This document shows, in pieces, positions 16,600-25,477 of a DNA stretch of 64,000 nucleotides (position 1 is the first letter of the stretch; every line of letters begins with the position of its first letter). A program made the translations under genes and the position numbers. Source of the stretch: Polaribacter haliotis (GTDB lineage Bacteria > Bacteroidota > Bacteroidia > Flavobacteriales > Flavobacteriaceae); contig NZ_CP061813.1 in the NCBI RefSeq assembly GCF_014784055.1, positions 2,366,001 to 2,430,000 of the forward strand. Reading direction: 5' to 3'. The notes beneath the pieces are model-generated. The model was not told the origin of the DNA, did no database searches, and saw only the letters and a list, made by a program, of their open reading frames with translations.

Positions 16600-18186
16600 A
16601 TGTTTAAACACATAAAAAATGATTTACCTGCAAGTATAGTAGTATTTTTCGTAGCATTACCATTATGTTTGGGTATTGCTCTCGCAAGTGGAGCCCCGTT
16701 ATTTTCTGGAATTATCTCAGGAGTAATTGGAGGAATAGTAGTTGGAGCCTTAAGTGGTTCTAAAATAGGAGTTAGTGGTCCAGCAGCTGGTTTAGCTGCA
16801 ATTGTTTTAACTGCAATAGGCACATTAGGAGGTTATGAAAACTTTTTAGTAGCTGTTGTTTTAGGAGGAATTATTCAATTAATATTCGGTTTATTAAAAG
16901 CTGGAGTTATTGGATATTATTTTCCTTCTTCAGTAATTAAAGGAATGTTAACCGGAATTGGAATTATTATCATTTTAAAACAAATTCCGCACTTTTTTGG
17001 ATATGATGTAGAACCTGAAGGTGCAGATAGCTTTATAGAAAGTTCTGGCGAAAATACTTTCTCTGCAATATTTAATATTTTCGAACATATAACTACAGGA
17101 TCTTTAGTAATTGGTGTTATTGGTTTCTTATGTATTCTTTTTTGGGATAATATTTTAGCCAAGAAGGCGAAATTTTTTACTGTAATACAAGGTCCATTAG
17201 TTGCTGTAGTTTTAGGAATTCTATATTTTATATTCACAAAATCTAACGACGTATTTGGTATTACAGAAACACACTTGGTTAGTGTGCCAATTCCTAATGA
17301 TATTGCCTCATTTTTAGGTCAGTTTAGTTTTCCTAATTTTTCCGCTATTACAAATATAGATGTTTGGATAACTGCATTTACAATTGCATTAGTTGCAAGT
17401 TTAGAAACACTTTTATCTGTGGAGGCTTCCGATAAAATAGATCCAGATAAAAATGTAACGCCAACAAATAGAGAGTTAATTGCACAGGGAACAGGTAATG
17501 TAGTTTCTGGTTTAATTGGTGGTTTGCCTATCACACAGGTTATTGTAAGAAGTTCTGCGAACATACAGTCGGGTGGTAAAACAAAGTTATCTGTTATTTT
17601 ACACGGTGTTTTATTATTAATTTCTGTAATATTAATTCCTAAGCTATTAAATAAGATTCCACTTTCTGTATTAGCGGCTATTTTATTAATTGTTGGTTAT
17701 AAATTAGCAAAGCCAACTGTATTTAAACAAATGTATACATTGGGTTGGAAACAATTTGTACCATTTATGGTAACAGTTCTTGGTATTGTGTTTACAAATT
17801 TATTAGTCGGAATTAGTTTAGGTTTGGTAGTAGGAATTGTTGTTATTTTATTAAAAAGTTATCAAAATTCTCACTTTTTACATATGGAAGACAAAAGCAA
17901 TGGAGTTCATAAAATTAAAATTACTTTGGCAGAAGAAGTAACATTTTTTAATAAAGGAGCGATTTTAAAAGAACTAGATTGTTTACCAGAAAATTCTCAA
18001 TTAGAAATAAATGTTTTAAAAACAAGGTATTTAGATAATGATATTATAGAAATTTTAGAAGATTTTATCTTTAAAGCAAAAGAAAAAAATATAGAAATAG
18101 AATTGGTTTCCGAAAAAGGTGCTTTTAAAAATCCTGCAAGCTTTATAGGTTTCTTTGCAAATAAAAGAAAACACAAAGCTGCTTAA
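16600..18186 (+). CDS. SulP family anion transporter B (probable bicarbonate importer)
   Basis: This 528-residue paralogue of SulP A has the same start MFKHIKND, the same SGPAAGLAAIV motif near residue 50 and a C-terminal STAS-like domain. Most differences lie in loops and in the STAS part. It forms a self-contained unit with small protein B and a terminator at 18215. The copy looks like a duplication of the upstream pair around the UspA-SulP-carbonic anhydrase genes. The substrate is inferred from context. Confidence 0.86.
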   Translation: MFKHIKNDLPASIVVFFVALPLCLGIALASGAPLFSGIISGVIGGIVVGALSGSKIGVSGPAAGLAAIVLTAIGTLGGYENFLVAVVLGGIIQLIFGLLKAGVIGYYFPSSVIKGMLTGIGIIIILKQIPHFFGYDVEPEGADSFIESSGENTFSAIFNIFEHITTGSLVIGVIGFLCILFWDNILAKKAKFFTVIQGPLVAVVLGILYFIFTKSNDVFGITETHLVSVPIPNDIASFLGQFSFPNFSAITNIDVWITAFTIALVASLETLLSVEASDKIDPDKNVTPTNRELIAQGTGNVVSGLIGGLPITQVIVRSSANIQSGGKTKLSVILHGVLLLISVILIPKLLNKIPLSVLAAILLIVGYKLAKPTVFKQMYTLGWKQFVPFMVTVLGIVFTNLLVGISLGLVVGIVVILLKSYQNSHFLHMEDKSNGVHKIKITLAEEVTFFNKGAILKELDCLPENSQLEINVLKTRYLDNDIIEILEDFIFKAKEKNIEIELVSEKGAFKNPASFIGFFANKRKHKAA

Positions 18187-18214
18187 AAGTTTTATGATCT
18201 TTATAATACAAAAA

Positions 18215-18240
18215 AACCCGAGATAAATCTCGGGTTTTTT
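18215..18240. terminator. Bidirectional terminator after SulP B
   Basis: CCCGAGAT/ATCTCGGG stem, A-rich before and T-rich after, in the 55-base gap between convergent genes, so it can serve both strands. It is the same hairpin as at 16061-16086. Confidence 0.9.
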
Positions 18241-18241
18241 A

Positions 18242-18634
18242 TTATTCGTAATTTGCTTGTTTTGCTTTGGTTAATCTTCCTTCCCAGGATCTACCTCCTA
18301 AAGTAGAAGTATAGTAGATTTTTTTCCCTCTTACCTTATCTACCTTTATATGCATTCTTGTACCCATTTTAAATGGAAAGTTTGGCAACGTACTTTCTTG
18401 GATGATTAAATAATATTCGCAATCGTTAATCCATTCGATATCCGATTTTATAAAATGTTTTCTTTTGTTATGGTACTCTACATGTTTATTTTCTTTAAAA
18501 ATAACTACCACATTATTACTTCCATTTTTATATGAAAATGTATTGTTTTTTAAGATTGTACAATCTTTTTTTGAACTAGAAGACATTAGTGCAAAAGAGC
18601 ACAAAATAGCTAAAAGGAAGTAAAATTTTTTCAT
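18242..18634 (-). CDS. Hypothetical secreted protein
   Basis: This 130-residue protein has an N-terminal signal peptide (MKKFYFLLAILCSFALMSSSS) and a small, probably beta-rich domain. The pattern (strands around NNVVVIFKENKHVEYHN, YYLIIQE, KIYYTSTLGG) resembles small lipocalin-like proteins. The Cys at 25 and the later Cys of DCEYYL could form a disulfide; there is no proper lipobox. It converges on SulP B. Function unknown. Confidence 0.7.
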   Translation of the reverse strand: MKKFYFLLAILCSFALMSSSSKKDCTILKNNTFSYKNGSNNVVVIFKENKHVEYHNKRKHFIKSDIEWINDCEYYLIIQESTLPNFPFKMGTRMHIKVDKVRGKKIYYTSTLGGRSWEGRLTKAKQANYE

Positions 18635-18678
18635 TATTATTATTTTAATGTCGCAATTTAAACAAAATGCAACATAGT

Positions 18679-19194
18679 TTAAACTATATCTTCAGAGGAT
18701 TTTTCCTCTTTTTCTTCTTTAATAATTGAGGGGAAAATAGTTGGGGCTATTTTTTTTACAGGTTCAAATAAGATAGACTCTTTAATTGTTTCTTTTTCAA
18801 TAAACGGAATTGTATCGTTCATTTTACCAAAAAAAATAAAAACTACACTTAAAATTAAACCAATCTTTAGAGCTCCAAAAACACCACCTAAAACTTTATT
18901 AATAATACCTAATGAAGCAAAATCTGCTAATTTTGTAAGCATTTTACCTAATAAAGCTATAATTATTATAATTACAACAAAGGTTGCAGCAAAAGCAACT
19001 AAAGAAATATATTCTTGTTCCCAAGATACGGATTCTTTTAAAAAATCTCCAATAAAATGTGAGAAATGTATCGCTCCATAAACACCACCTATTAAAGCTA
19101 CTAAAGAAGCAACCTCTACAAAAAGCCCTTTCATTATACCTCTAACGAAGCCAAATAGTAGTAATGCAGCTATAATAATATCGAAAATATTCAT
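18679..19194 (-). CDS. cvpA: CvpA family membrane protein
   Basis: This 171-residue protein has four membrane segments: about 3-20, 27-45, 62-85 and 104-125. The sequence begins MNIFDIIIAALLLFGFVRGIMKGLFVEVASL, the hallmark of CvpA (colicin V production) proteins. A TTG one codon upstream is less likely than the ATG at 19194. The C-terminal tail is acidic and cytoplasmic. CvpA proteins are linked to envelope homeostasis; the mechanism is unclear. Divergent from the gene at 19276. Confidence 0.88.
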   Translation of the reverse strand: MNIFDIIIAALLLFGFVRGIMKGLFVEVASLVALIGGVYGAIHFSHFIGDFLKESVSWEQEYISLVAFAATFVVIIIIIALLGKMLTKLADFASLGIINKVLGGVFGALKIGLILSVVFIFFGKMNDTIPFIEKETIKESILFEPVKKIAPTIFPSIIKEEKEEKSSEDIV

Positions 19195-19275
19195 CAAAAA
19201 AATTTCTTCAAACCTACATCTTTTTTTTAAAATTTAAAAATGGCGGTTGTATCTTTACAGCAAATTTCAATTACT

Positions 19276-19632
19276 ATGCCAAAAATAAGTAACTTAAAAG
19301 AAAAATGGGATTTCTTAACAGAGAAATTAACCAATCAATTTGCAGATGGAGATGAGTTAAATATGGATGGCATTATATATTTAATAGGTGTACAAGAACT
19401 TGGGCAAGCTCATAGAACTTTTAAAAAAGACGAAAAAGTAAATTTAATGCACATTGCTATTTGTAAATTACTAGAACCTTATGGTTATTATGAATTCGAT
19501 TTTTTTGATGATGAGGGCTGGCCACATTATAAAGTTCTTACAGAATTACCAAATTTAAAACCAGGAGAACAAACTGTTTTAATGAAAGAAGCGATTATTA
19601 ATTATTTTGATGCCTTAAAATATTTTGAATAA
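19276..19632 (+). CDS. Conserved hypothetical flavobacterial protein
   Basis: This 118-residue, soluble, acidic protein begins MPKISNLKEKWDFLTEKL and contains GVQELGQ and YGYYEFDFFDDEGWPHYK. No known fold is recognised. The frame is open from an ATG at 19240, but a TATCTTTA element (19250-19257) sits inside that extension. The ATG at 19276 gives a more natural start and a short leader. No signal peptide. Function unknown; likely a conserved cytoplasmic protein of the family. Confidence 0.7.
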   Translation: MPKISNLKEKWDFLTEKLTNQFADGDELNMDGIIYLIGVQELGQAHRTFKKDEKVNLMHIAICKLLEPYGYYEFDFFDDEGWPHYKVLTELPNLKPGEQTVLMKEAIINYFDALKYFE

Positions 19633-19639
19633 TATTTTT

Positions 19640-20434
19640 TTATGTAACACTCATTTTTCTAACCAAAATAGAAATTAATTTTGGGAAAAACCTTTTTGTA
19701 TATACCCCTAATTTCTCTTTTGCTCCTGCTATATAAACTTCCTCTTTTTTATTTTCTATTGCATTAATCATTAATTTTGCTAAACGTTCTGGAGACATTC
19801 CATTTCCAGTAGCAACATCCATTTTACCTTGTGGAGTTCCATCTCCAGTTAAGGCATTTTTAGAAACGTTTGTATTTATAAAGCCAGGACAAACCAAAGT
19901 TACAGCAATATTATTTTTGTGATTTTCTGCTCGTAAACAATCGAAAAAACCATGTAGAGCATGTTTGCTAGCTGCATAACTAGATCGTAAAGGAGTTCCT
20001 ATTTTACCAACAATACTTGTGGTTACTACAAACTGTCCGCTTTTATTTTTTATAAAATGTGGCAAAAGTGCTTTTGTAAGCGCTACTGTTCCCAAATAAT
20101 TAATATCCATAATTCGTTTATCCACCGAAATTTGCGTGTTTTCTACGAGCGAACGTTGGCTAATTCCTCCATTGTTTATTAAAATATCTATTTTTCCAAA
20201 TGTAGCAATCGCTTCAACTGCTTTGGTTTGTAAATTATTATAATCCTCTAAATCAAGTGTAATAATTTTTACATTTTCGTTGTTTTTACATTCGTTTTTA
20301 ACCAATTCTAAGGCTTCTTTTTTTCTTGAAGAGAGAATTAATTTGGCATTTTTATCAGCAAATGCAATTGCCAACGCTTTTCCAATTCCAGATGATGCTC
20401 CAGTAATCCAAATTACTTTGTTAGAAAAACTCAT
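19640..20434 (-). CDS. SDR family NAD(P)-dependent oxidoreductase
   Basis: This 264-residue short-chain dehydrogenase has the cofactor motif TGASSGIGKA at about residues 11-20, NNGG at about 87-90, Ser at about 140 (VTTSIVG) and the catalytic YAASK at about 153-157. The active-site set is complete. A basic, hydrophobic C-terminus (FFPKLISILVRKMSVT) may associate with membrane. It converges on the gene at 19276. The substrate cannot be told from sequence. Confidence 0.9.
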   Translation of the reverse strand: MSFSNKVIWITGASSGIGKALAIAFADKNAKLILSSRKKEALELVKNECKNNENVKIITLDLEDYNNLQTKAVEAIATFGKIDILINNGGISQRSLVENTQISVDKRIMDINYLGTVALTKALLPHFIKNKSGQFVVTTSIVGKIGTPLRSSYAASKHALHGFFDCLRAENHKNNIAVTLVCPGFINTNVSKNALTGDGTPQGKMDVATGNGMSPERLAKLMINAIENKKEEVYIAGAKEKLGVYTKRFFPKLISILVRKMSVT

Positions 20435-20481
20435 TTATCGTATTTTTATGCCACAATATACCCTTTTTGATTGAGAAATAG

Positions 20482-20489
20482 TACTTTTG
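20482..20489 (+). promoter_or_regulatory. Candidate -7 box for the TlpA-like pair
   Basis: TACTTTTG matches TAnnTTTG in the divergent gap, 51 bases before the ATG at 20541. A convincing -33 element at correct spacing is not seen. Confidence 0.35.
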
Positions 20490-20540
20490 GTATGCTTCTT
20501 GAAAATAGGTTTACAAGAACAAAAAAATCAATATTAAAAA

Positions 20541-21905
20541 ATGAAAAAATTACTCGCATTTATATTTTTAATTTCCTCTTTAGCGCAAGCACAGCATACA
20601 GTTAATGGAACAATGACGAATGCTTTGGAAACAGATTGGGTTATTTTATATAAAATTGAAGGAGCAAGACAGCAATTTGTACAAAACTCTACCATTAAAA
20701 AAGATACTATTGTTATTGATGGGAATAAACAAGCAATTGGTACTTTTCAGTTTCAATTACCAGAAACTTCTAGAGCTGGTTTTTACAGAATTACGTATAG
20801 AACAACCAACCCAAGTTTTGTTGATTTTATTTATAATAAAGAAGATGTAAGTTTTACGTTTCATCCAGATTATCCAGAGCAATCTGTTACATTTTCTAAG
20901 TCTAACGAAAACATTATTTATAAAAATTATCTAACCGAAATTTCTAAAGCACAGCAGAAATTGGATTCACTTCAAATTACTGCGATTAAGAAGCCTAGTT
21001 TAGATTTAAAAACTGATTATAAAACTGCTTTTAATAACGTAAATACAATTCAGAAAACGTATCTAAAAAACACAAACGGAATGTATGTACAGCCTTTTAT
21101 AAAGGCAACTTTAAGAGCAAATCCTTCCGAAATAAAAACAACTGCGAAAGACTATATGTCTAATATGACAACTACTTTTTTCGACAATATGAATTTTAAA
21201 GATAAAACACTTATAAACTCTTCGTTTTTAGTCGATAGAATTACAGATTACGTTTTCTATATCAATTATTCCGAAAATAAAGAAGCGCAACAAAAACTAT
21301 ATAAAGAGTCTATAAAAACAGTGCTTTCTAAAATAGAAAACCCTCCATTTAAAAAAGATATTATAGAATTTTTAGTGGCACAGTTCGAAAATACTAGAAA
21401 TTTAGATTTAATTGATTTCCTTTTTGAAAATTACTACGAAAAACTTCCTGAAGGTTTACAAAATAAAGAGTATTTAAAAGAGAAAAAAGCACTTTTTGCT
21501 ACTGAAATTGGTAGAACTGCACCCGATTTTTCTTGGAAAGAAAATGGTATAAACTTAAAACTTTCTACTTTAAACGATGCTGAAAAGTATGTATTGGTTT
21601 TTTGGAGTACAGATTGCTCTCATTGTTTAAAAGAAATTCCATTATTGCATAAATTTATGCAAGACAAAACAGATGTAAAAGTGGTTGCTTTTTCTTTAGA
21701 AAGAAACGATTTTGGTTGGAAAAACATGAAAGCAACTTTACCAACTTGGCACCATGTTTTAGGGTTGAATAAATGGGAAAACAAAATTGCGAGAACGTAT
21801 AATATTATGTCTACACCAACTTATTTTATTTTAGATAAAGACAAAAAAATTATCGCAAAACCAGAAGAATTAAAAGACGTAACTCAATTTTTTGCTAAAA
21901 AATAA
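20541..21905 (+). CDS. TlpA-like thioredoxin with an N-terminal DUF4369-like domain
   Basis: This 454-residue protein has a signal peptide (MKKLLAFIFLISSLAQAQ) and a beta-rich N-terminal domain of about 100 residues (HTVNGTMTNALETDWVILYKIEG) like DUF4369. A helical middle follows, then a C-terminal thioredoxin fold from about residue 320 with the redox motif Cys-Ser-His-Cys in FWSTDCSHCLKEIP. It probably acts in the periplasm on disulfides of envelope or cytochrome proteins. Its stop overlaps the ATG of the next gene by one base, so the two are coupled. Confidence 0.88.
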   Translation: MKKLLAFIFLISSLAQAQHTVNGTMTNALETDWVILYKIEGARQQFVQNSTIKKDTIVIDGNKQAIGTFQFQLPETSRAGFYRITYRTTNPSFVDFIYNKEDVSFTFHPDYPEQSVTFSKSNENIIYKNYLTEISKAQQKLDSLQITAIKKPSLDLKTDYKTAFNNVNTIQKTYLKNTNGMYVQPFIKATLRANPSEIKTTAKDYMSNMTTTFFDNMNFKDKTLINSSFLVDRITDYVFYINYSENKEAQQKLYKESIKTVLSKIENPPFKKDIIEFLVAQFENTRNLDLIDFLFENYYEKLPEGLQNKEYLKEKKALFATEIGRTAPDFSWKENGINLKLSTLNDAEKYVLVFWSTDCSHCLKEIPLLHKFMQDKTDVKVVAFSLERNDFGWKNMKATLPTWHHVLGLNKWENKIARTYNIMSTPTYFILDKDKKIIAKPEELKDVTQFFAKK

Positions 21906-22396
21906 TGCTTAAAAAGTTTATTTTAATTTTTACTCTTTTCATTTCTCTTTCTGGTGTTAGTCAACAAAATTTTAAAGTGAATGATAATGCTCCAGATTTT
22001 AAATTGTGGCTTTTAGATGGTCGCAAAATTACCCAAGAAGATACTAAAGGAATGGTTGTTGTTTTTAAATTTTGGTTTACTTCTTGTTTGCCTTGTTTAA
22101 CTGATATTCCAAAGTTAAATAAACTAAATAAAGAGTTCGAAAATCGTGATGATATTTTATTTGTAGCACCAGCTTTAGATAGAAAACCAACAATTGAAAA
22201 ACTTTTGAAAGTACATCCTTTCAATTTTAAAATCGCCTATTCTGCAATGGATGTGAGTCGAAAATTCAACAAAAAACAAATATATCCTTCTTATTTTGTA
22301 ATCGACAAGAAAGGAAAATTCTTTTATATTGATAGTGGAAGTAAAAAATCTGAATTTAAAGATTTAAGGAATGCTATTTTAGAAGTTTTAGAGTAG
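21905..22396 (+). CDS. TlpA family disulfide reductase
   Basis: This 163-residue thioredoxin-fold protein has a signal peptide (KKFILIFTLFISLSGVSQ) and the motif Cys-Leu-Pro-Cys in FWFTSCLPCLTDIPKLN. The cis-Pro loop is near YPSYFVIDKKG. It is translationally coupled (TAATG overlap) to the larger TlpA-like protein, so the two may work in series in periplasmic thiol redox. A bidirectional terminator follows. Confidence 0.9.
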   Translation: MLKKFILIFTLFISLSGVSQQNFKVNDNAPDFKLWLLDGRKITQEDTKGMVVVFKFWFTSCLPCLTDIPKLNKLNKEFENRDDILFVAPALDRKPTIEKLLKVHPFNFKIAYSAMDVSRKFNKKQIYPSYFVIDKKGKFFYIDSGSKKSEFKDLRNAILEVLE

Positions 22397-22408
22397 TTTT
22401 ATCCTCAA

Positions 22409-22453
22409 ATAAAAAAGGCTGTTCAACATAAATTTATGTGAACAGCCTTTTTA
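22409..22453. terminator. Bidirectional terminator between convergent genes
   Basis: GGCTGTTC/GAACAGCC with an inner palindrome ACATAAATTTATGT forms a long stem with one bulged A, flanked by A and T runs. It lies between the thioredoxin gene and the surface-protein gene. Confidence 0.9.
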
Positions 22454-22469
22454 GTAAATTTCCTTTTTT

Positions 22470-24629
22470 CTAATTCTTTATAAACTTTTTGGTTGAGATT
22501 CTATTGTTTTCAGTAATCACTTTCAACATATAAATACCTTTAGAAAAGTTGCTGACGTCTATTTTATCAGAAATACTTTCTAAGATTTTTTGTCCCTGTA
22601 AATTATAAATAATTACTTTTTTAACTTCAGAAGTTATACGAATATTTAATATTGAAGAAACAGGATTTGGGTAAATTGAGATTTTATCATCATTTAAAAA
22701 ATTATCTACACTTAAAGAAGAAGAGCCAAATTCATAAGCGCCCATATCTACAGTTGTATTAAAAACTCTTTGATTTCCTAACAAATCTGTTGTAATTGCA
22801 TTTGGTACCAAAGAGTTATCACCAGAATCGATTGCTGGGGAACTTGCTTGTAGTGTAAAGTCGTTATTTGAAGCGTCAGTAAATAATGGATCTTGATTTA
22901 TACTTGCTAAAAATCCGCCTTCTATAATATTATTTTGAGCTGTTGGACTCTGACCAACATTAGCAAAACTACTACCAGAATTACCATAAACAACAGAGTT
23001 TGCAATTACAGCTTTTTGGGCATTGTTTAAATTAAAAACAGTAGTATTTCCATTGTTTTTAGAAAAAGTTGAATTTATAATTTTTACATTTAAGTTATTA
23101 ACATGAGAACTATTCGCAGATAATGTTATTGCTGAAGCTTCATTAATTGTTGTGTTGTCATACACTAAACAGTTTACTAAACTACCATAACTTTTTATTC
23201 CAAAGGCACTAGCAGAATATCTAATTGTTGAGAAATCTATTGAATAGTTATTTCTAATTATGGTGTTTTCGAAATTTATATCTGTTAAAGTATTAGATGC
23301 GCCACAAGGATTAGAAGAATAAAGTGCTGCCATACCAATTGCAGAATTATTTTCAATAACACAGTTTTTAATTTTTATAATTATTGCTCTTCCTGCACTA
23401 TCTGGATTTGCATAAATTGCTGCTCCTCTTTCTTTAATGTATTGCTGTGTTTGGTCTGTTGCACAATCTAAATCTCTATCTGTTGAATTTGAATTTCCTC
23501 CAGAAATTGTAAAACCATCTAATTCGCCTCCATTAGAAAAATTACCTTTTACAGTTACTACATGATATGCATTGTCTTGTCTTGTTGTTTCTACTGTTGT
23601 AATTGTAGTATTATCATCTGCATTTAAATCTCCAGATAAAATTGTTGAATTTGTATTTATATCTCTTTCCGACAGCGAAGTTTCTGAACCGTTAAAGCCA
23701 CCATAAATAAACAATGGTTTTTTTAATAAAAATGTCTTATCTCTTGTAGTTTGTTGGCTTGTTACTGCAAATGCTGTTGGCAAATAAGTACCAGAAGCAA
23801 CCCATAATTGATCGTTATTACTAGCACTGTTTATAGCACTTTGTAGGTTAGTAAAAGCATCTGCCCAAGAACTACCATCGTTATTTCCTGTGGCATTTTG
23901 GTTTACATAAATAACATCTGGACTTCTATTTAAAAATATAGAATATACTTCTAAAGGTGTTAACTCCCTATTAAAAATCTCAATATCGTCTATATTACTA
24001 AAATAACCTTGAGAACCAGATAATGGAGAAAGTCTAAAAGTAGCATTAGAACTTAAAAAATTACTACTATTACTAGCATCTACACCATTAGATAAGTTGG
24101 AGTGTAAAACACCATCAATATAAACTCTATTATCATAACCACTAGGACTATGTTTAATTGTAAATACAACTTGATGCCAATCTCCATTATAAATAGCTAA
24201 ACCAGATTGAGAACTTTGGTTATCATCTCCATTGTTTTTAAATCTTGCAATTAACGTATTACTAGGACCAGTTCTCATAGAAAAACCATCTCCAGAAGAA
24301 TCAAATATATCAAAAATACGTTGGTTACCAGAAGTAGGTGCAGAACCTTGTACCCAAAAACTAATACTAATTTCATTATTTGTACCTGTAAATTTATATC
24401 CGTTTCTAGAAATTGCATTCGATCTAATAGCTGCATTAGCCACATTAAACCTATCGATTTTTAATAAATTTGATGCAACTGTACCACCAGTTAAATCTCC
24501 TGTTCCAGGGTTTGCAAGGTTTGTTAAATCGCCATTTGTAAATCGATATTCTGCAATATGATCTGTTGGTAATTGCGCAAATGAGAAACAACTAACAAGA
24601 AGTAGTAGTTTAAGTAAAATTGTTTTCAT
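22470..24629 (-). CDS. Type IX-secreted surface protein, LamG and parallel beta-helix domains
   Basis: This 719-residue protein has a signal peptide (MKTILLKLLLLVSCFSFAQ) and a LamG/concanavalin-like domain (about 25-235; YNGDWHQVVFTIKH). A right-handed beta-helix of the choice-of-anchor Q type follows (about 240-635; VYVNQNATGNNDGSSWADAFTNLQ). The C-terminus is a type A sorting domain (about 650-719; SIYPNPVSSILNI... SKGIYMLKV) for export by the type IX system. Probably a surface adhesin or glycan-binding protein; no enzyme motif is evident. Upstream repeats match those ahead of the adjacent LytTR system. Confidence 0.9.
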   Translation of the reverse strand: MKTILLKLLLLVSCFSFAQLPTDHIAEYRFTNGDLTNLANPGTGDLTGGTVASNLLKIDRFNVANAAIRSNAISRNGYKFTGTNNEISISFWVQGSAPTSGNQRIFDIFDSSGDGFSMRTGPSNTLIARFKNNGDDNQSSQSGLAIYNGDWHQVVFTIKHSPSGYDNRVYIDGVLHSNLSNGVDASNSSNFLSSNATFRLSPLSGSQGYFSNIDDIEIFNRELTPLEVYSIFLNRSPDVIYVNQNATGNNDGSSWADAFTNLQSAINSASNNDQLWVASGTYLPTAFAVTSQQTTRDKTFLLKKPLFIYGGFNGSETSLSERDINTNSTILSGDLNADDNTTITTVETTRQDNAYHVVTVKGNFSNGGELDGFTISGGNSNSTDRDLDCATDQTQQYIKERGAAIYANPDSAGRAIIIKIKNCVIENNSAIGMAALYSSNPCGASNTLTDINFENTIIRNNYSIDFSTIRYSASAFGIKSYGSLVNCLVYDNTTINEASAITLSANSSHVNNLNVKIINSTFSKNNGNTTVFNLNNAQKAVIANSVVYGNSGSSFANVGQSPTAQNNIIEGGFLASINQDPLFTDASNNDFTLQASSPAIDSGDNSLVPNAITTDLLGNQRVFNTTVDMGAYEFGSSSLSVDNFLNDDKISIYPNPVSSILNIRITSEVKKVIIYNLQGQKILESISDKIDVSNFSKGIYMLKVITENNRISTKKFIKN

Positions 24630-24693
24630 AATTTTTGTATTTATTGTTTATGAAACAAAAATGCTTACTTATCTACTTTAATTTGAATACAAA

Positions 24694-24722
24694 TTTCTGA
24701 AACCAAGGTTTCAACTTCTGAA
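24694..24722 (-). promoter_or_regulatory. Candidate LytTR binding repeats upstream of the surface-protein gene
   Basis: TTTCTGAA at 24694 and CTTCTGAA at 24715 are direct repeats 21 bases apart, 65-93 bases upstream of the start codon at 24629. They resemble the TTTCTAAAA repeats, also 21 bases apart, ahead of the kinase gene (27508-27538). LytTR regulators bind such repeats about two helical turns apart. A palindrome TGAAACC-AA-GGTTTCA (24698-24713) overlaps. Confidence 0.5.
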
Positions 24723-24726
24723 CCGA

Positions 24727-25476
24727 TTATATATTTTGCACAATAGTTAAAAATTCTTCTTTTTTATCATTAGAAATAGAAACTGTTTTATCATTTTCCA
24801 TAACAATATAACCTCCATCTTTTTTAATATAGTCTTTAATAAATGATAAATTTATAAGATGAGATCTGTGAGGTTTGTAAAAATATTTTATTTTTTGAAG
24901 AGACTCTACAAAGAACTTTAAAGGTTTACTTACTAAAATAGTTCCGTTATTAACAGTTGCAACTTTTGTGTACATGCCATCTGCTTCTAACATAATAATT
25001 TCGTTGAAGTTTACAAATTTTATACCATCTGCATTTGGCAAACCTATCTTTTTAAAGTTAGATTCTTGTAAGCTCTTTTTTAATTCTGTAAGTCTTTTAT
25101 TTATTTGAGAATTTCCTATAAAACCAATTGCTTTTTCTACAGCTTCTTTAATTTTATTAGGACTTACTGGTTTTAATAAATAATCTATTGCAGATAATTG
25201 AAAAGCTTGTATAGCATATTCACTGTAGGCTGTAGTAAAAATTATTTCGAAGTTATGCACCTCTTTTTCAATAAAATTTAAAATTTCTAAACCAGAATGT
25301 TCTGGCATTTCAATATCTAAAAAAACAATAGCTGGTTGCTCTTTTTTTATTAACTCTACACCAGAAAGTAAATCTTCTGCTTCAAAAATTTTGGTAATTT
25401 TTGGGCAGTTCTCTTCAATAAGAATATTTAAAACTCTTCTTGCTTTTTTTTCATCATCAATAATTAATGCTTTCAT
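24727..25476 (-). CDS. LytTR family response regulator
   Basis: This 249-residue protein has a receiver domain (about 1-120) with phosphoacceptor Asp54 in FLDIEMPEHSG and the acidic pair Asp7-Asp8. A C-terminal LytTR DNA-binding domain (about 145-245) carries MLEADGMYTKV and YFYKPHRSHLINL. It starts one base after the stop of the upstream sensor kinase gene, so the two form an operon and a likely pair. Probable targets are its own operon and the surface-protein gene directly downstream. Confidence 0.94.
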   Translation of the reverse strand: MKALIIDDEKKARRVLNILIEENCPKITKIFEAEDLLSGVELIKKEQPAIVFLDIEMPEHSGLEILNFIEKEVHNFEIIFTTAYSEYAIQAFQLSAIDYLLKPVSPNKIKEAVEKAIGFIGNSQINKRLTELKKSLQESNFKKIGLPNADGIKFVNFNEIIMLEADGMYTKVATVNNGTILVSKPLKFFVESLQKIKYFYKPHRSHLINLSFIKDYIKKDGGYIVMENDKTVSISNDKKEEFLTIVQNI

Positions 25477-25477
25477 T

